NCBI GenBank assembly: GCA_037137375.1
Contig: JBAXKJ010000015.1
Span: forward strand, 1-64,000
Origin: CAINVV01 sp037137375
Lineage (GTDB): Bacteria; Bacteroidota; Bacteroidia; Bacteroidales; Prolixibacteraceae
Reading direction: 5' to 3'
Length of the DNA stretch: 64,000 nt
This document shows positions 36,373 to 45,418 of the stretch, one piece after another. Positions within the stretch are counted from its first letter, which is position 1, and every line of letters starts with the position of its first letter. The notes under the pieces were generated by a model that searched no databases, was not told the origin of the DNA, and worked only from the letters and a program-made list of their open reading frames with translations. A program made the translations under genes and the position numbers.

Positions 36373-37053
36373 ATGAGTATGAAAAGTGATGAGTTCCGCA
36401 AATTTGCGACGAAACAAATGGGGATAAGTAGTCTGTCCCTGCATAAATTTGAATCTATCCACGCCAGTTATATCTCACCAACAATCATCGAAGAGCGTCA
36501 GATGAACATCGCCCAGATGGATGTTTTCTCCAGGTTGATGATGGACCGTATCATCTTTTTGGGTCTTGCCATTGATGATTATGTGGCTAATATTATCCAG
36601 GCGCAACTACTTTTTCTTGAATCGTCCGATCCCGGGAAAGATATCCAGATCTACCTCAACTCTCCAGGAGGGTCAGTACACGCCGGATTGGGTATTTATG
36701 ATACCATGCAGTACATCAATTGCAATATCGCAACCATCTGCACAGGTATGGCCGCTTCTATGGCTGCAGTGTTGATGACCGCCGGAACCAAGGGAAAGAG
36801 ATCTGCTCTAAAGCACTCCAGGATTATGATTCACCAACCAATGGGTGGCGCACAGGGTCAGGCTTCCGACATCGAGATCACTGCCAGGGAGATTATGAAA
36901 CTGAAAAAGGAATTGTATGAAATCATTGCCTTTCACTCCGGTCAAACGCTCGAAAGAGTTGAGAAAGATTCAGACAGGGACTATTGGATGACAGCCGAAG
37001 AGGCAAAAGAATATGGTATGATCGACGAAATTTTAATCCGTCAGAAGAAATAA
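36373..37053 (+). CDS. clpP: ATP-dependent Clp protease proteolytic subunit
   Basis: 226 residues. Catalytic triad visible: Ser129 in TGMAASMAA, His154 in RIMIHQPMGG, Asp203 in DRDYWMTAEEA. The N-terminal extension of about 30 residues before SYISPTIIEER is longer than in E. coli but usual for the phylum. It forms the tetradecameric peptidase chamber with ClpX as its unfoldase. 34 bases separate it from clpX. Confidence 0.96.
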   Translation: MSMKSDEFRKFATKQMGISSLSLHKFESIHASYISPTIIEERQMNIAQMDVFSRLMMDRIIFLGLAIDDYVANIIQAQLLFLESSDPGKDIQIYLNSPGGSVHAGLGIYDTMQYINCNIATICTGMAASMAAVLMTAGTKGKRSALKHSRIMIHQPMGGAQGQASDIEITAREIMKLKKELYEIIAFHSGQTLERVEKDSDRDYWMTAEEAKEYGMIDEILIRQKK

Positions 37054-37087
37054 CTGACAGATCGGGCCGATCATTAAAAACTAAATA

Positions 37088-38311
37088 ATGAAGAAAATCG
37101 ACAAATGTTCGTTTTGCGGGCGGGAGAAGAAAGATGTTCAGTTACTGATTGCAGGAATGGAAGGCCATATCTGCGAGAATTGCATTGAACAGGCGCATTC
37201 GATCGTTGAAGAAGAGTTCAAGAAAAATGTGGGCTTCGACCTGAAGAGCCTTGATTTGAAAAAGCCCAGAGAGATCAAAGCATTTCTCGATCAATATGTG
37301 ATCGGACAAGATGATGCCAAGAAAATACTTTCTGTTGCCGTTTACAACCATTATAAGCGGTTAAATCAAAAGATTTCGGAGGATGGCACTGAAATCGAGA
37401 AATCAAATATTATCCTGGTAGGTCCTACTGGAACTGGCAAGACGCTATTAGCCAAGACTATAGCTAAAATGTTACATGTTCCTTTCACCATTGTTGATGC
37501 GACGGTTCTGACCGAAGCAGGTTATGTGGGAGAAGACATTGAGAGCCTGCTGACGCGTTTGCTTCAGGCTGCCGATTACAATGTGGATGCGGCCCAGCGC
37601 GGAATCGTGTTCATCGACGAAATTGACAAGATCGCCCGAAAGGGGGATAACCCTTCTATCACCCGTGACGTATCTGGCGAAGGTGTTCAGCAGGGATTAT
37701 TAAAACTGCTGGAAGGTGCGGTGGTGAATGTTCCGCCTCAGGGTGGTCGGAAACATCCAGAACAGAAAATGATTCCGGTCGATACCAAAAACATCCTTTT
37801 TATTTGTGGGGGGGCATTCGAAGGTATCGAACGCAAGATAGGATTGAGGCTTAATACGAAAGTGGTTGGTTACAAAGCAATTGCCGAGTACGGCAAGATT
37901 GACAGGGATCACCTGCTTCAGTATGTTTCTCCCCAGGATTTGAGGGCTTTCGGACTCATCCCGGAGATCGTGGGCCGTTTACCCGTTCTGACTTACCTGG
38001 TACCCCTCGACCGCGATTCTTTAAGGAGAATCCTGACCGAACCAAAGAATTCGATCATCAAACAATATGTCAAACTCTTCGAAATGGATGGCATCAAGCT
38101 GGAATTTAAAGAAGAAACCCTTGATGTAATTGTTGATAAGGCGATCGAATTCAAACTTGGGGCCCGCGGACTGAGATCGATTTGCGAGACGATCATGATC
38201 GATGCCATGTTTGAAATGCCTTCCGAGAGCGGAACATCCATGGTTATCACTCCCGAGTTTGCCTCAGAAAAGATAGAAAGAATCAGTACTTTACGACTTC
38301 AGGCAGGTTGA
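37088..38311 (+). CDS. clpX: ATP-dependent Clp protease ATP-binding subunit ClpX
   Basis: 407 residues. N-terminal zinc domain with CSFCGR and CENC, Walker A GPTGTGKTLLAKT, Walker B GIVFIDEIDKIA, and the IGF-type ClpP-docking loop represented by RKIGLRLN. C-terminal small AAA domain with LGARGLRSICE. It unfolds substrates for ClpP. Confidence 0.97.
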   Translation: MKKIDKCSFCGREKKDVQLLIAGMEGHICENCIEQAHSIVEEEFKKNVGFDLKSLDLKKPREIKAFLDQYVIGQDDAKKILSVAVYNHYKRLNQKISEDGTEIEKSNIILVGPTGTGKTLLAKTIAKMLHVPFTIVDATVLTEAGYVGEDIESLLTRLLQAADYNVDAAQRGIVFIDEIDKIARKGDNPSITRDVSGEGVQQGLLKLLEGAVVNVPPQGGRKHPEQKMIPVDTKNILFICGGAFEGIERKIGLRLNTKVVGYKAIAEYGKIDRDHLLQYVSPQDLRAFGLIPEIVGRLPVLTYLVPLDRDSLRRILTEPKNSIIKQYVKLFEMDGIKLEFKEETLDVIVDKAIEFKLGARGLRSICETIMIDAMFEMPSESGTSMVITPEFASEKIERISTLRLQAG

Positions 38312-38332
38312 GATTTTGTATTGAAAAAGTAC

Positions 38333-38340
38333 TATCTTTG
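38333..38340 (+). promoter_or_regulatory. -7 promoter box for the cold-shock gene
   Basis: TATCTTTG matches TAnnTTTG, 26 bases before the ATG at 38366, with a TTG 22 bases further upstream. Confidence 0.5.
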
Positions 38341-38365
38341 ACCCGAATTAAAATTATAATAATAA

Positions 38366-38557
38366 ATGAGTAAAGGAATTGTCAAATTCTTTAATGTAAC
38401 TAAAGGATTTGGGTTTATCAAAGATGATGAGTCTCAAAATGAGTACTTTGTACACGTAACCGGACTAATTGATCAAATCAAAGAAAACGATCACGTAACT
38501 TTCGAATTACAAGACGGAAGAAAAGGTCTTATCGCAGTAAACGTAAAACAAGCTTAA
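38366..38557 (+). CDS. Cold-shock domain protein (CspA family)
   Basis: 63 residues, one cold-shock domain. RNP1-like KGFGFIKDD and RNP2-like EYFVHVTGL are present. It binds single-stranded nucleic acid as an RNA chaperone. It has its own promoter box and is closed by a strong terminator. The leader is short, so the long cold-sensing leader of E. coli cspA is absent. Confidence 0.95.
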   Translation: MSKGIVKFFNVTKGFGFIKDDESQNEYFVHVTGLIDQIKENDHVTFELQDGRKGLIAVNVKQA

Positions 38558-38581
38558 ATAAAGCAAGTTTCGAACAAAATT

Positions 38582-38610
38582 AAAGGGAATCCATCGGGTT
38601 CCCTTTTTTT
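38582..38610 (+). terminator. Strong intrinsic terminator after the cold-shock gene
   Basis: An 11-pair stem, AAAGGGAATCC (38582-38592) with GGGTTCCCTTT (38596-38606), has a 3-base loop and a T run. It lies 10 bases from the stop of the convergent transporter gene and could serve both strands. Confidence 0.88.
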
Positions 38611-38620
38611 ATTGAGCTTT

Positions 38621-39619
38621 TTAATTACTGCCTGCATAAATAATTAATCCAATACCCGCGAAAAATAGCAGAAACATCGCCGTCAGTAAACCCGCGGTTC
38701 CCTTGGAGCCCTTAAACTCCTTCCAGATAAAAACTCCCCACAAGGCAGCCACCAGTGTTGCGCCCTGTCCAAGGCCATAAGAAACCGGAAACCCGGCTTT
38801 CCCTGCCGCGATGATACTGAAAGACATGCCCGTACACCAGATCATGCCACCCAGAATCCCGGTAAGGTGCTCCTTGAGCCCTCCCTTAAAATATTGTGCA
38901 TAGCTAACAGGCGTCCCTTCGAAGGGTTTTTTCATCAAAATGGTATTAAAAAGCAGGTTGCTTACAAGTATACCAATTGAAAAAAATACGGTGGCGGTAT
39001 ATGGGGTCAGGAAGCCGGCTTTCGGATGCATGAAATCATCTGCCATCGAACTGGCCACGAAACGGTAAAACAGCGCCATCAAGACACCCCCAACCACAGA
39101 TAAAACAATTCCTTTAGTCGGTACTTTCATCGATTGGGAGGCCTTCCTGCGATAGGCAATGGCATCGATTACGATTGCAACTGTGACCAACCCCACACCC
39201 GCAAACAGCCAGCCGGCATTTCCCTGAGGCGTCGCTACATAATTGATGATGACCCCTAAAACCAAAGCGATTCCAATCCCTACCGGGAAAGCCACGGACA
39301 TCCCCGCAATCGCTATGGCCGCGGCAACCAGAATATTGGCGGCGTTAAAGATGACCCCACCCATCAATGCCTTCTGGATATTTGCAGCATCGGCCTGTTT
39401 CAGGTCCACCAGGAAACTCCGTCCCAATTCACCGAAACTACCCATGGTAAAGGCAAATAGCAAGGACATCAGTACGATACCGAGGACATAATCCCAGTAA
39501 AAAAGTTCAAAACGCCACGATTTTTCTGCCAGCTTTTGGGTGTTGGCCCACGACCCCCAGCAAAGCATGGTGACGATAGTCATAATGACGGCCAGAGAAT
39601 AACTTTCTACGATGTACAT
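38621..39619 (-). CDS. GRP/RhaT-like sugar transporter, probable ribose importer
   Basis: 332 residues with about ten membrane helices. Motifs such as MLCWGSWANTQKLA and FPVGIGIALVLGVIINY are those of the GRP sugar transporter family within the drug/metabolite superfamily. It lies 10 bases after the nucleoside hydrolase fusion and in the same operon as ribokinase. By comparison with the transporter of the Bacteroides ribose-utilisation (rus) locus, ribose or a nucleoside is the likely substrate; specificity cannot be read from sequence. Confidence 0.85.
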   Translation of the reverse strand: MYIVESYSLAVIMTIVTMLCWGSWANTQKLAEKSWRFELFYWDYVLGIVLMSLLFAFTMGSFGELGRSFLVDLKQADAANIQKALMGGVIFNAANILVAAAIAIAGMSVAFPVGIGIALVLGVIINYVATPQGNAGWLFAGVGLVTVAIVIDAIAYRRKASQSMKVPTKGIVLSVVGGVLMALFYRFVASSMADDFMHPKAGFLTPYTATVFFSIGILVSNLLFNTILMKKPFEGTPVSYAQYFKGGLKEHLTGILGGMIWCTGMSFSIIAAGKAGFPVSYGLGQGATLVAALWGVFIWKEFKGSKGTAGLLTAMFLLFFAGIGLIIYAGSN

Positions 39620-39629
39620 AACTTTCCAA

Positions 39630-42119
39630 TTATTTAAACACTAAAGCATCACTCACATAAATTTTTGATCCGTTAGATTCCGGTTTTTTTTGCCCCGTCA
39701 CAACCAGTTTCAGGGTATGCTTCCCAGGGCTCAGATTCAACGCATGGCAGATATTGATAGGTGTCTGCTCCTGATGGTTGTAATAGAAATAAGTGTCAAA
39801 AGTCGAATGCAGCTTCCCATCGATGTAAAGTTCCGCCTTGCCTGCATCCTTCTTCCAGTTTCCTTCAAGGGAAATAGCCGTTCCCTCAAAGCTGAACTCA
39901 AGCGCGTCGCCTTTCTTGGAGGCAAATTTAGATTGCTTCTTCTTTTTGTTGCCATCCTCCGGAACCATTGGAAATATTTGCCAGTCTCCGGAAAATTTCC
40001 ATCGATTCTCCTCGAAGATCGAAACCTTCTCACTCAGCATCATTTTTGGAAAACTAACCTCAAGCGGTGCAGGTACAGGCTTTTGAGTCTTGATAATTAA
40101 CTGTTCGCCTTGTGAGCTGCCCCCTCCCGCATTGATCTGGCCTACAGCATACTTAAAGGTCTGGTCCACCGCTTTGCGAAAGGTATAATTGGTGAAGATG
40201 AAGACGGAGTCCTGCATGCCGTTGACCGCCTTTTGCATCTTTTCAGGCAGATGACTGAAACCATTGATGACTCCCAGTACCGCAAGTGCATTGGAAGGAT
40301 TACAATCCGAATCCTGTCCGCAGCGGGTGGTAATCTCAAGCGTCTTGTCCGGATTGCCGCCTCCGTACAACAAGCCGATCACGATGAATGCTCCGTTAAA
40401 CTTGGCATCGATGTTGAAAGCTTCACCCGCGGTACAAATATGGGTCTTGCCCCATTTGTCTTCCAGTATTTTCCAAACGGCACGCCAGTCTTCGGGGTTC
40501 TTATCCTTTAATATCAGCACATCCTGAATGATTTTTGCATAATCAGACTCAGATGGCAATGATTTTAAAGCCTTTTCAACAATCTTCCTGATGTCTTTTT
40601 CGAAGAACGCCTCCGCATACATGGCTGAAAGGAAGATCCCCCCATAAACGCCATCCCCATAATTCATGATGTGTCCGATCTTGTTGGCCAGTTTCGCCGC
40701 ACTGTTCGGCATCCCCGGCGACATGAAGCCGAGGTAATCCGCCTCAATCTGGAAATCGATGTCGTTGGCGTGGAAATTAAATTCCGGTGCGCCCGATCGG
40801 GGAGGGAATATGCTGTCGAAATAATTTTTGCGCGATTGGGCGTTGGCATGCCAAAGCTTGTAGCCGGCCTTGGCGAAGAGTTCCTGGTATTTCTTGGCAG
40901 GTGCGTCGATTCCGTACTGATCCATGGTCATCAGGAAAGTGAGCTGAACATAAAGATCGTCCTGTGTCAAGGATCCGATGGCATCTTTTGGCGCCCAGTT
41001 GATGGGAGCCTCATAAGTCTTGCCAAGGGCACGGAATTCTGTTGGGGCGCCATAGGTCACGCCGAGCATTTTTCCGGCCCATCCTCCGGCGATCTTATCT
41101 TTCAGATCGGCCTTCGAGAGGATCCGGCAGGAGGGTTCCAGCATCATCCTATCCTCCATAAATGTTCCGATTTTCTCGGGGCTCTGTACAAACTTCACAT
41201 AAGAATGTTTTCCTGCCGGATTGTCATCCCATCCATTGCTGCCATTGGGATTGATGTGGATAGTACCTTTCACGGTGGTAAAAAAAGGATTCGTTCCATA
41301 TATGGCGATCAGGATAGCGGTCTCATCCCAGCTCATCCTGCCCTTTCTGTCCTCTTTCGAAGCCGCCATGGCGATCCGGAAGGCTTCCCTCACCGGGTTG
41401 CCACGGCCAGCATGACTGACGAGCCTAAGTCCGGTCTTGATCTTCTCGCCGATCTCGAACCCTGTGAAGACGATCGGTGTCGGCCAGTTTTTATAACAGT
41501 ACCCTGAAGCCGCCGAATCCATGTATAAGTTGAACTCCTTGCCGGAAGGAAACTTCCCGGCCATCGAAACCAGCTTCGCGACTTTCCGGGTTACCAGGTC
41601 GGTACCGTTCATTGGACTGTAACTATCGCCTTTCGACTGCAGCAGATTGGACAGGTTGGTGAGGAAGCCGACGGAGACAAGGGTGACGGATTTGTCGGGC
41701 TGACCGGCAAGGATCCTGCGGTACTGGGCCACGGCATCCGGTGCCTGGCGTGTCGAACGGCTCTGGTGAGGAAACCTCGAAACGATTGAGTCGGGCCAGT
41801 GTTGATCGGCTCCTATGCTGACACCTGCAGATTTCGGCGCCCCGGTCGGAATGGAATGCCTGCCGAAATAGGTATTGATCACCTCAATGGTTGGGACGAC
41901 CAGGGAGTCTTTGTTGCAGGCGATGGTGCCCAGGATTTCGGCCTTACCGCTGTCGGCCATGGCATGCAGAAAGGCCAGGGCGCCGGCGTCATCATAATCC
42001 GGGCCGATATCGGTGTCTAGAATGATCTTAACTGGTTTTACTAACGGGGACTTCGTCTGGGCATGCGATGCCATGAGACAAAGACAAAAAAGTGAAAAAA
42101 GGCAGACGATTTTCTTCAT
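39630..42119 (-). CDS. Secreted nucleoside hydrolase / ADP-ribosylglycohydrolase fusion
   Basis: 829 residues from the ATG at 42117-42119; this start gives signal peptide MKKIVCLFSLFCLCLMASHA. Residues 31-325 are an inosine-uridine nucleoside hydrolase with calcium-binding motif DTDIGPDYDDAGAL (Asp35, 37, 43, 44); the usual HD catalytic pair is WD (264-265). Residues 336-650 are ADP-ribosylglycohydrolase-like: IAGGWAGKMLGVTYG, TQDD at 385-388, and CGQDSDCNPSNALAVLG with Asp603 and Asp605 as metal ligands. Residues 695-829 form a beta-rich, carbohydrate-binding-like domain. It should release ribose from ribosyl compounds in the periplasm. The ATG overlaps the rbsK stop by 4 bases (ATGA). Confidence 0.9.
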   Translation of the reverse strand: MKKIVCLFSLFCLCLMASHAQTKSPLVKPVKIILDTDIGPDYDDAGALAFLHAMADSGKAEILGTIACNKDSLVVPTIEVINTYFGRHSIPTGAPKSAGVSIGADQHWPDSIVSRFPHQSRSTRQAPDAVAQYRRILAGQPDKSVTLVSVGFLTNLSNLLQSKGDSYSPMNGTDLVTRKVAKLVSMAGKFPSGKEFNLYMDSAASGYCYKNWPTPIVFTGFEIGEKIKTGLRLVSHAGRGNPVREAFRIAMAASKEDRKGRMSWDETAILIAIYGTNPFFTTVKGTIHINPNGSNGWDDNPAGKHSYVKFVQSPEKIGTFMEDRMMLEPSCRILSKADLKDKIAGGWAGKMLGVTYGAPTEFRALGKTYEAPINWAPKDAIGSLTQDDLYVQLTFLMTMDQYGIDAPAKKYQELFAKAGYKLWHANAQSRKNYFDSIFPPRSGAPEFNFHANDIDFQIEADYLGFMSPGMPNSAAKLANKIGHIMNYGDGVYGGIFLSAMYAEAFFEKDIRKIVEKALKSLPSESDYAKIIQDVLILKDKNPEDWRAVWKILEDKWGKTHICTAGEAFNIDAKFNGAFIVIGLLYGGGNPDKTLEITTRCGQDSDCNPSNALAVLGVINGFSHLPEKMQKAVNGMQDSVFIFTNYTFRKAVDQTFKYAVGQINAGGGSSQGEQLIIKTQKPVPAPLEVSFPKMMLSEKVSIFEENRWKFSGDWQIFPMVPEDGNKKKKQSKFASKKGDALEFSFEGTAISLEGNWKKDAGKAELYIDGKLHSTFDTYFYYNHQEQTPINICHALNLSPGKHTLKLVVTGQKKPESNGSKIYVSDALVFK

Positions 42120-43021
42120 AATAACTCCTTTCGATAAGGTGCCGAAGCTTGAGCCCCCATCCGGGTAACCGAAATGGCGGCTGCCTTGTTGGCAAATGAA
42201 ATGGCCTCCAAAAGTCCGGAACCTTCGCAAAGGGCAACGGCCAGAGCGCCATTGAAACAGTCGCCGGCTGCGGTCGTATCCACAACCTGCACAGCCGTGG
42301 TAGGGACCAATTCGCAAAGTTCATCGGTGACTAAAAGCGCACCCTTGCTTCCAAGCGTCATCACCACCACTTTTACTCCCTTGGATAGCAGTGCCCTGGC
42401 AGCGGCTATGGCTGAAGTTTCATCCTTAACGGGGATACCGGTCAACAACTCAGCCTCCGTTTCGTTGGGTGTAATCAGGTAGATTTTTGAGAACAGTGCG
42501 GGAGGGAGCGGCTGCGCGGGAGCTGGGTTCAGGATTACTTTCCTGCCAGCCGCGACGGCCATTTCAGTCGCATAGATGACTGTATCCAGCGGAATCTCCA
42601 GCTGCATGAGGATAATTTCTGCTTCCCTGACAGCTTTTGCAGCCTTGTCAATATCTTTCCTCGCCAGGCGGGCATTGGCACCAGGTGCAACGACAATGCA
42701 GTTTTCGCCCTGCCCGTTCACCGTGATGAGTGCGATCCCGGAAGGGGTATCCTCGTCTGAAAAAAGGAATTCAGTATTCAGATTCTCCGCTTGAAAAAGC
42801 TCCTTTGCTTCCCGGCCAAAAACATCCTTGCCGGTCTTGGCTACCAAGGTTACCCTACCGTTCAGGCGCGCTGCCGAGACGGCTTGGTTTGCTCCTTTAC
42901 CTCCCGGATTCATTAGGAATTCGCCTCCGAGAATGGTCTCACCAGGCAAGGGTAACCGGGAAGTTTTGATCACCATGTCGGTGTTTGAGCTACCGATAAC
43001 AGTAATTGAATGAGTAGACAT
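42116..43021 (-). CDS. rbsK: Ribokinase
   Basis: 301 residues of the PfkB family. N-terminal SSNTDMVIK and PGGKGANQAVSAARL are the ribokinase substrate motifs. DTTAAGDCFNGALA carries the catalytic aspartate and anion hole. It phosphorylates ribose to ribose-5-phosphate, which enters the pentose phosphate pathway. First gene of a three-gene operon with the secreted hydrolase fusion and the sugar transporter. Confidence 0.94.
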   Translation of the reverse strand: MSTHSITVIGSSNTDMVIKTSRLPLPGETILGGEFLMNPGGKGANQAVSAARLNGRVTLVAKTGKDVFGREAKELFQAENLNTEFLFSDEDTPSGIALITVNGQGENCIVVAPGANARLARKDIDKAAKAVREAEIILMQLEIPLDTVIYATEMAVAAGRKVILNPAPAQPLPPALFSKIYLITPNETEAELLTGIPVKDETSAIAAARALLSKGVKVVVMTLGSKGALLVTDELCELVPTTAVQVVDTTAAGDCFNGALAVALCEGSGLLEAISFANKAAAISVTRMGAQASAPYRKELL

Positions 43022-43059
43022 TTTTTTGATTTTGGGACAATATTTGAAACTTGCTCTAC

Positions 43060-43067
43060 CAAAAATA
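43060..43067 (-). promoter_or_regulatory. -7 promoter box for the ribose operon
   Basis: Minus-strand TATTTTTG matches TAnnTTTG, 38 bases before the rbsK ATG. No operator or dedicated regulator gene is seen nearby. Confidence 0.5.
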
Positions 43068-43147
43068 AGATTAATTTCTACAATTGCATTTCCCTGAACT
43101 GATTAAACGAAATTCTTGTTTATTTTGTATCTTCATTATAGCAGCAC

Positions 43148-44419
43148 ATGAACATACTAATCATAGGATCGGGCGGACGGGAACATGCTTTTGCCTGGAA
43201 ACTCAAACAAAGTAGCCGGATTAATAAGCTCTTCATAGCTCCCGGAAATGCGGGTACCTCATTGCTTGGCGTTAACCTCAGCATCGAAGTGACAGATTTT
43301 ACGGCGATAAAAGAGGCTGTTCTTCATCACCATATCGACATGGTGGTCGTTGGTCCGGAGGTTCCGCTGGTAGAAGGTATTTATGATTTCTTCCTTGCCG
43401 ATAATCAGCTTAGTAATATTCCTGTAATTGGTCCCGGCAGCCAGGGAGCGCGCCTCGAAGGTAGCAAAGAGTTTGCCAAGGAATTTATGATGAGACACCA
43501 CATTCCTACCGCTGGATATCTTAGTGTAAATGCAGAAAATCTCGTTGAAGGCATTGAATTCCTGAAGAAGCTGAAGCCTCCTTATGTGCTTAAGGCCGAT
43601 GGTCTTGCGGCTGGGAAAGGTGTTCTGATTATCGAAAATACAGAAGATGCCATACAATCATTAAAGGAGATGCTCGGTGGGCTGTTTGGCAGTGCGAGTT
43701 CCACGGTAGTGATTGAGGAATTCCTCTCCGGCGTAGAATGTTCCGTTTTTGTGCTGACAGACGGCGAGCATTATAAGATCCTGCCTGAGGCCAAGGATTA
43801 CAAACGCATTGGGGAAGGGGATACCGGTCTGAATACGGGCGGAATGGGAGCTATCTCACCCGTGCCGTTTGCCACACCGGAATTTCTGAAGAAAGTCGAA
43901 GAGCGGATGGTGGTTCCGACTATCCGCGGATTGCGGAAGGAGGGAATTCCATATAAGGGATTCATCTTCCTCGGCCTCATGAATTGTGGCGGCGATCCCT
44001 ACCTGATCGAATACAATGTCCGGATGGGCGACCCTGAAACGGAAGCCGTGCTGATGCGCATCCAGTCTGATCTGGTAGACCTTTTCGAGGGTGTCGCAAA
44101 GGGAAACCTTCACGAAAAAGAGCTGAGGATCGACAGCCGGACAGCCGCCACCGTAATGGTTGTGGCGGGTGGTTATCCGGGTTCATACGAAAAAGGGAAA
44201 CCCATCCAATACCTTGAAACTGTTGAGGGAAGCGTGGTATTTCATGCCGGAACAAAAACAGTAGATAATCAAGTGGTTACTAACGGAGGGCGGGTCTTGG
44301 CTATCAGTTCTTTGGCAGAAACGATGGAAGAGGCGCTATCGTTGAGCTACACGAATGCCCGACGCATCGCCTTCGATAAAATGTATTTTCGTTCCGATAT
44401 TGGATTTGATCTTAAATAG
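43148..44419 (+). CDS. purD: Phosphoribosylamine-glycine ligase
   Basis: 423 residues. N-terminal MNILIIGSGGREHAFAWKL, ATP-grasp motifs (LKADGLAAGKGVLI, GMGAISPVPF) and YNVRMGDPETEAVL are diagnostic. It joins phosphoribosylamine and glycine in purine synthesis. The DUF6427 gene follows after 6 bases. It is divergent from the ribose operon. Confidence 0.97.
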   Translation: MNILIIGSGGREHAFAWKLKQSSRINKLFIAPGNAGTSLLGVNLSIEVTDFTAIKEAVLHHHIDMVVVGPEVPLVEGIYDFFLADNQLSNIPVIGPGSQGARLEGSKEFAKEFMMRHHIPTAGYLSVNAENLVEGIEFLKKLKPPYVLKADGLAAGKGVLIIENTEDAIQSLKEMLGGLFGSASSTVVIEEFLSGVECSVFVLTDGEHYKILPEAKDYKRIGEGDTGLNTGGMGAISPVPFATPEFLKKVEERMVVPTIRGLRKEGIPYKGFIFLGLMNCGGDPYLIEYNVRMGDPETEAVLMRIQSDLVDLFEGVAKGNLHEKELRIDSRTAATVMVVAGGYPGSYEKGKPIQYLETVEGSVVFHAGTKTVDNQVVTNGGRVLAISSLAETMEEALSLSYTNARRIAFDKMYFRSDIGFDLK

Positions 44420-44425
44420 GCAATC

Positions 44426-45418
44426 ATGCTGCTGAGAATTTTTAACAGTAAAAATGTTTACAGTGCCATCCTGATTCCGATCGTCGCCTTCCTTTTCTGG
44501 ATGGAACCGATGAAGGTGCCTACCGCTCTGGTAGTCCAGCAGGGGGAGGGTATGATGCCTCTGTACATTTTCTTTGCTAAATTTTTTACCGGCGCCACCA
44601 TCTGGCCTGTTGTGACAGGCTTCCTGCTCGTCTTGCTGAATGCACTGATCCTTTCTCTCTTAAGTTATGAGTTCCAGTTTTTGCAGCATCGCACTTTCCT
44701 GCCGGGAATCATCTATGTATCAACAGTCTCCGCATTTCCTTCCCTGCAGACCTTCCACCCGGCCTATCCGGCTACGTTGTTTCTATTGTTGTCGGTTTAT
44801 TATATTTTCTCGACTTATCACCGGAAATATGAGATATCTTCCACTTTCAACGCCTCATTTCTTCTTTCGTTGGGAGCGCTGTTTTATTTGCCGGTAGTGA
44901 CACTTTTCCCCCTGATCTGGATCAGTATTTTCGTGCTGCAGAAAAATGATAACTGGAGACTGCTGGTCATTCCTCTTATTGGAATCACGCTTCCCTTATT
45001 GTTCCTTTGGTCGTTCCTGTTCGTTTCAGGATCTGATCAGGCCATCATTTCGACTATCGTGGAAGGCATGAAAGGCAATAACAATCAATTTTTATTACAG
45101 CCTGCCTTCCTGATCCTCACAGGATTTATCTTTCTGCTTTCCGTTTTTGGCAGTATCTCACTGATTAATTCGGTAGGTATCAGAAAGATGAGTACCAGAA
45201 AATATTTCATCATCATTTACTGGATCCTCGGATTAAGCATTCCGGCTGTCTTCATTTTTCATTCAACGGGATTGGGTGTAATCGCGCTTACCACCCTTCC
45301 GGTGTCCTATCTGATGGCACATTTTTTCATGTCAGGTAAACGAAATTTCTGGAGGGAATTTCTCTTTTTCCTCTATCTTGCGGCCCTGGTAGGGAGCCAT
45401 TTGCTGCTCTTCGACTAA
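44426..45418 (+). CDS. DUF6427 family membrane protein
   Basis: 330 residues, about nine to ten hydrophobic segments spread over the whole length and few charged loops. It fits DUF6427, a family I know from Bacteroidota, commonly near purD. Function unknown. Its stop codon overlaps that of rmuC on the other strand (CTAA shared). Confidence 0.75.
   Translation: MLLRIFNSKNVYSAILIPIVAFLFWMEPMKVPTALVVQQGEGMMPLYIFFAKFFTGATIWPVVTGFLLVLLNALILSLLSYEFQFLQHRTFLPGIIYVSTVSAFPSLQTFHPAYPATLFLLLSVYYIFSTYHRKYEISSTFNASFLLSLGALFYLPVVTLFPLIWISIFVLQKNDNWRLLVIPLIGITLPLLFLWSFLFVSGSDQAIISTIVEGMKGNNNQFLLQPAFLILTGFIFLLSVFGSISLINSVGIRKMSTRKYFIIIYWILGLSIPAVFIFHSTGLGVIALTTLPVSYLMAHFFMSGKRNFWREFLFFLYLAALVGSHLLLFD

Noticed and set aside
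42120..42317. N-terminal extension of the nucleoside hydrolase fusion
   Set aside because: The added 66 residues come from rbsK in another frame, have no similarity to a domain and would bury the signal peptide.
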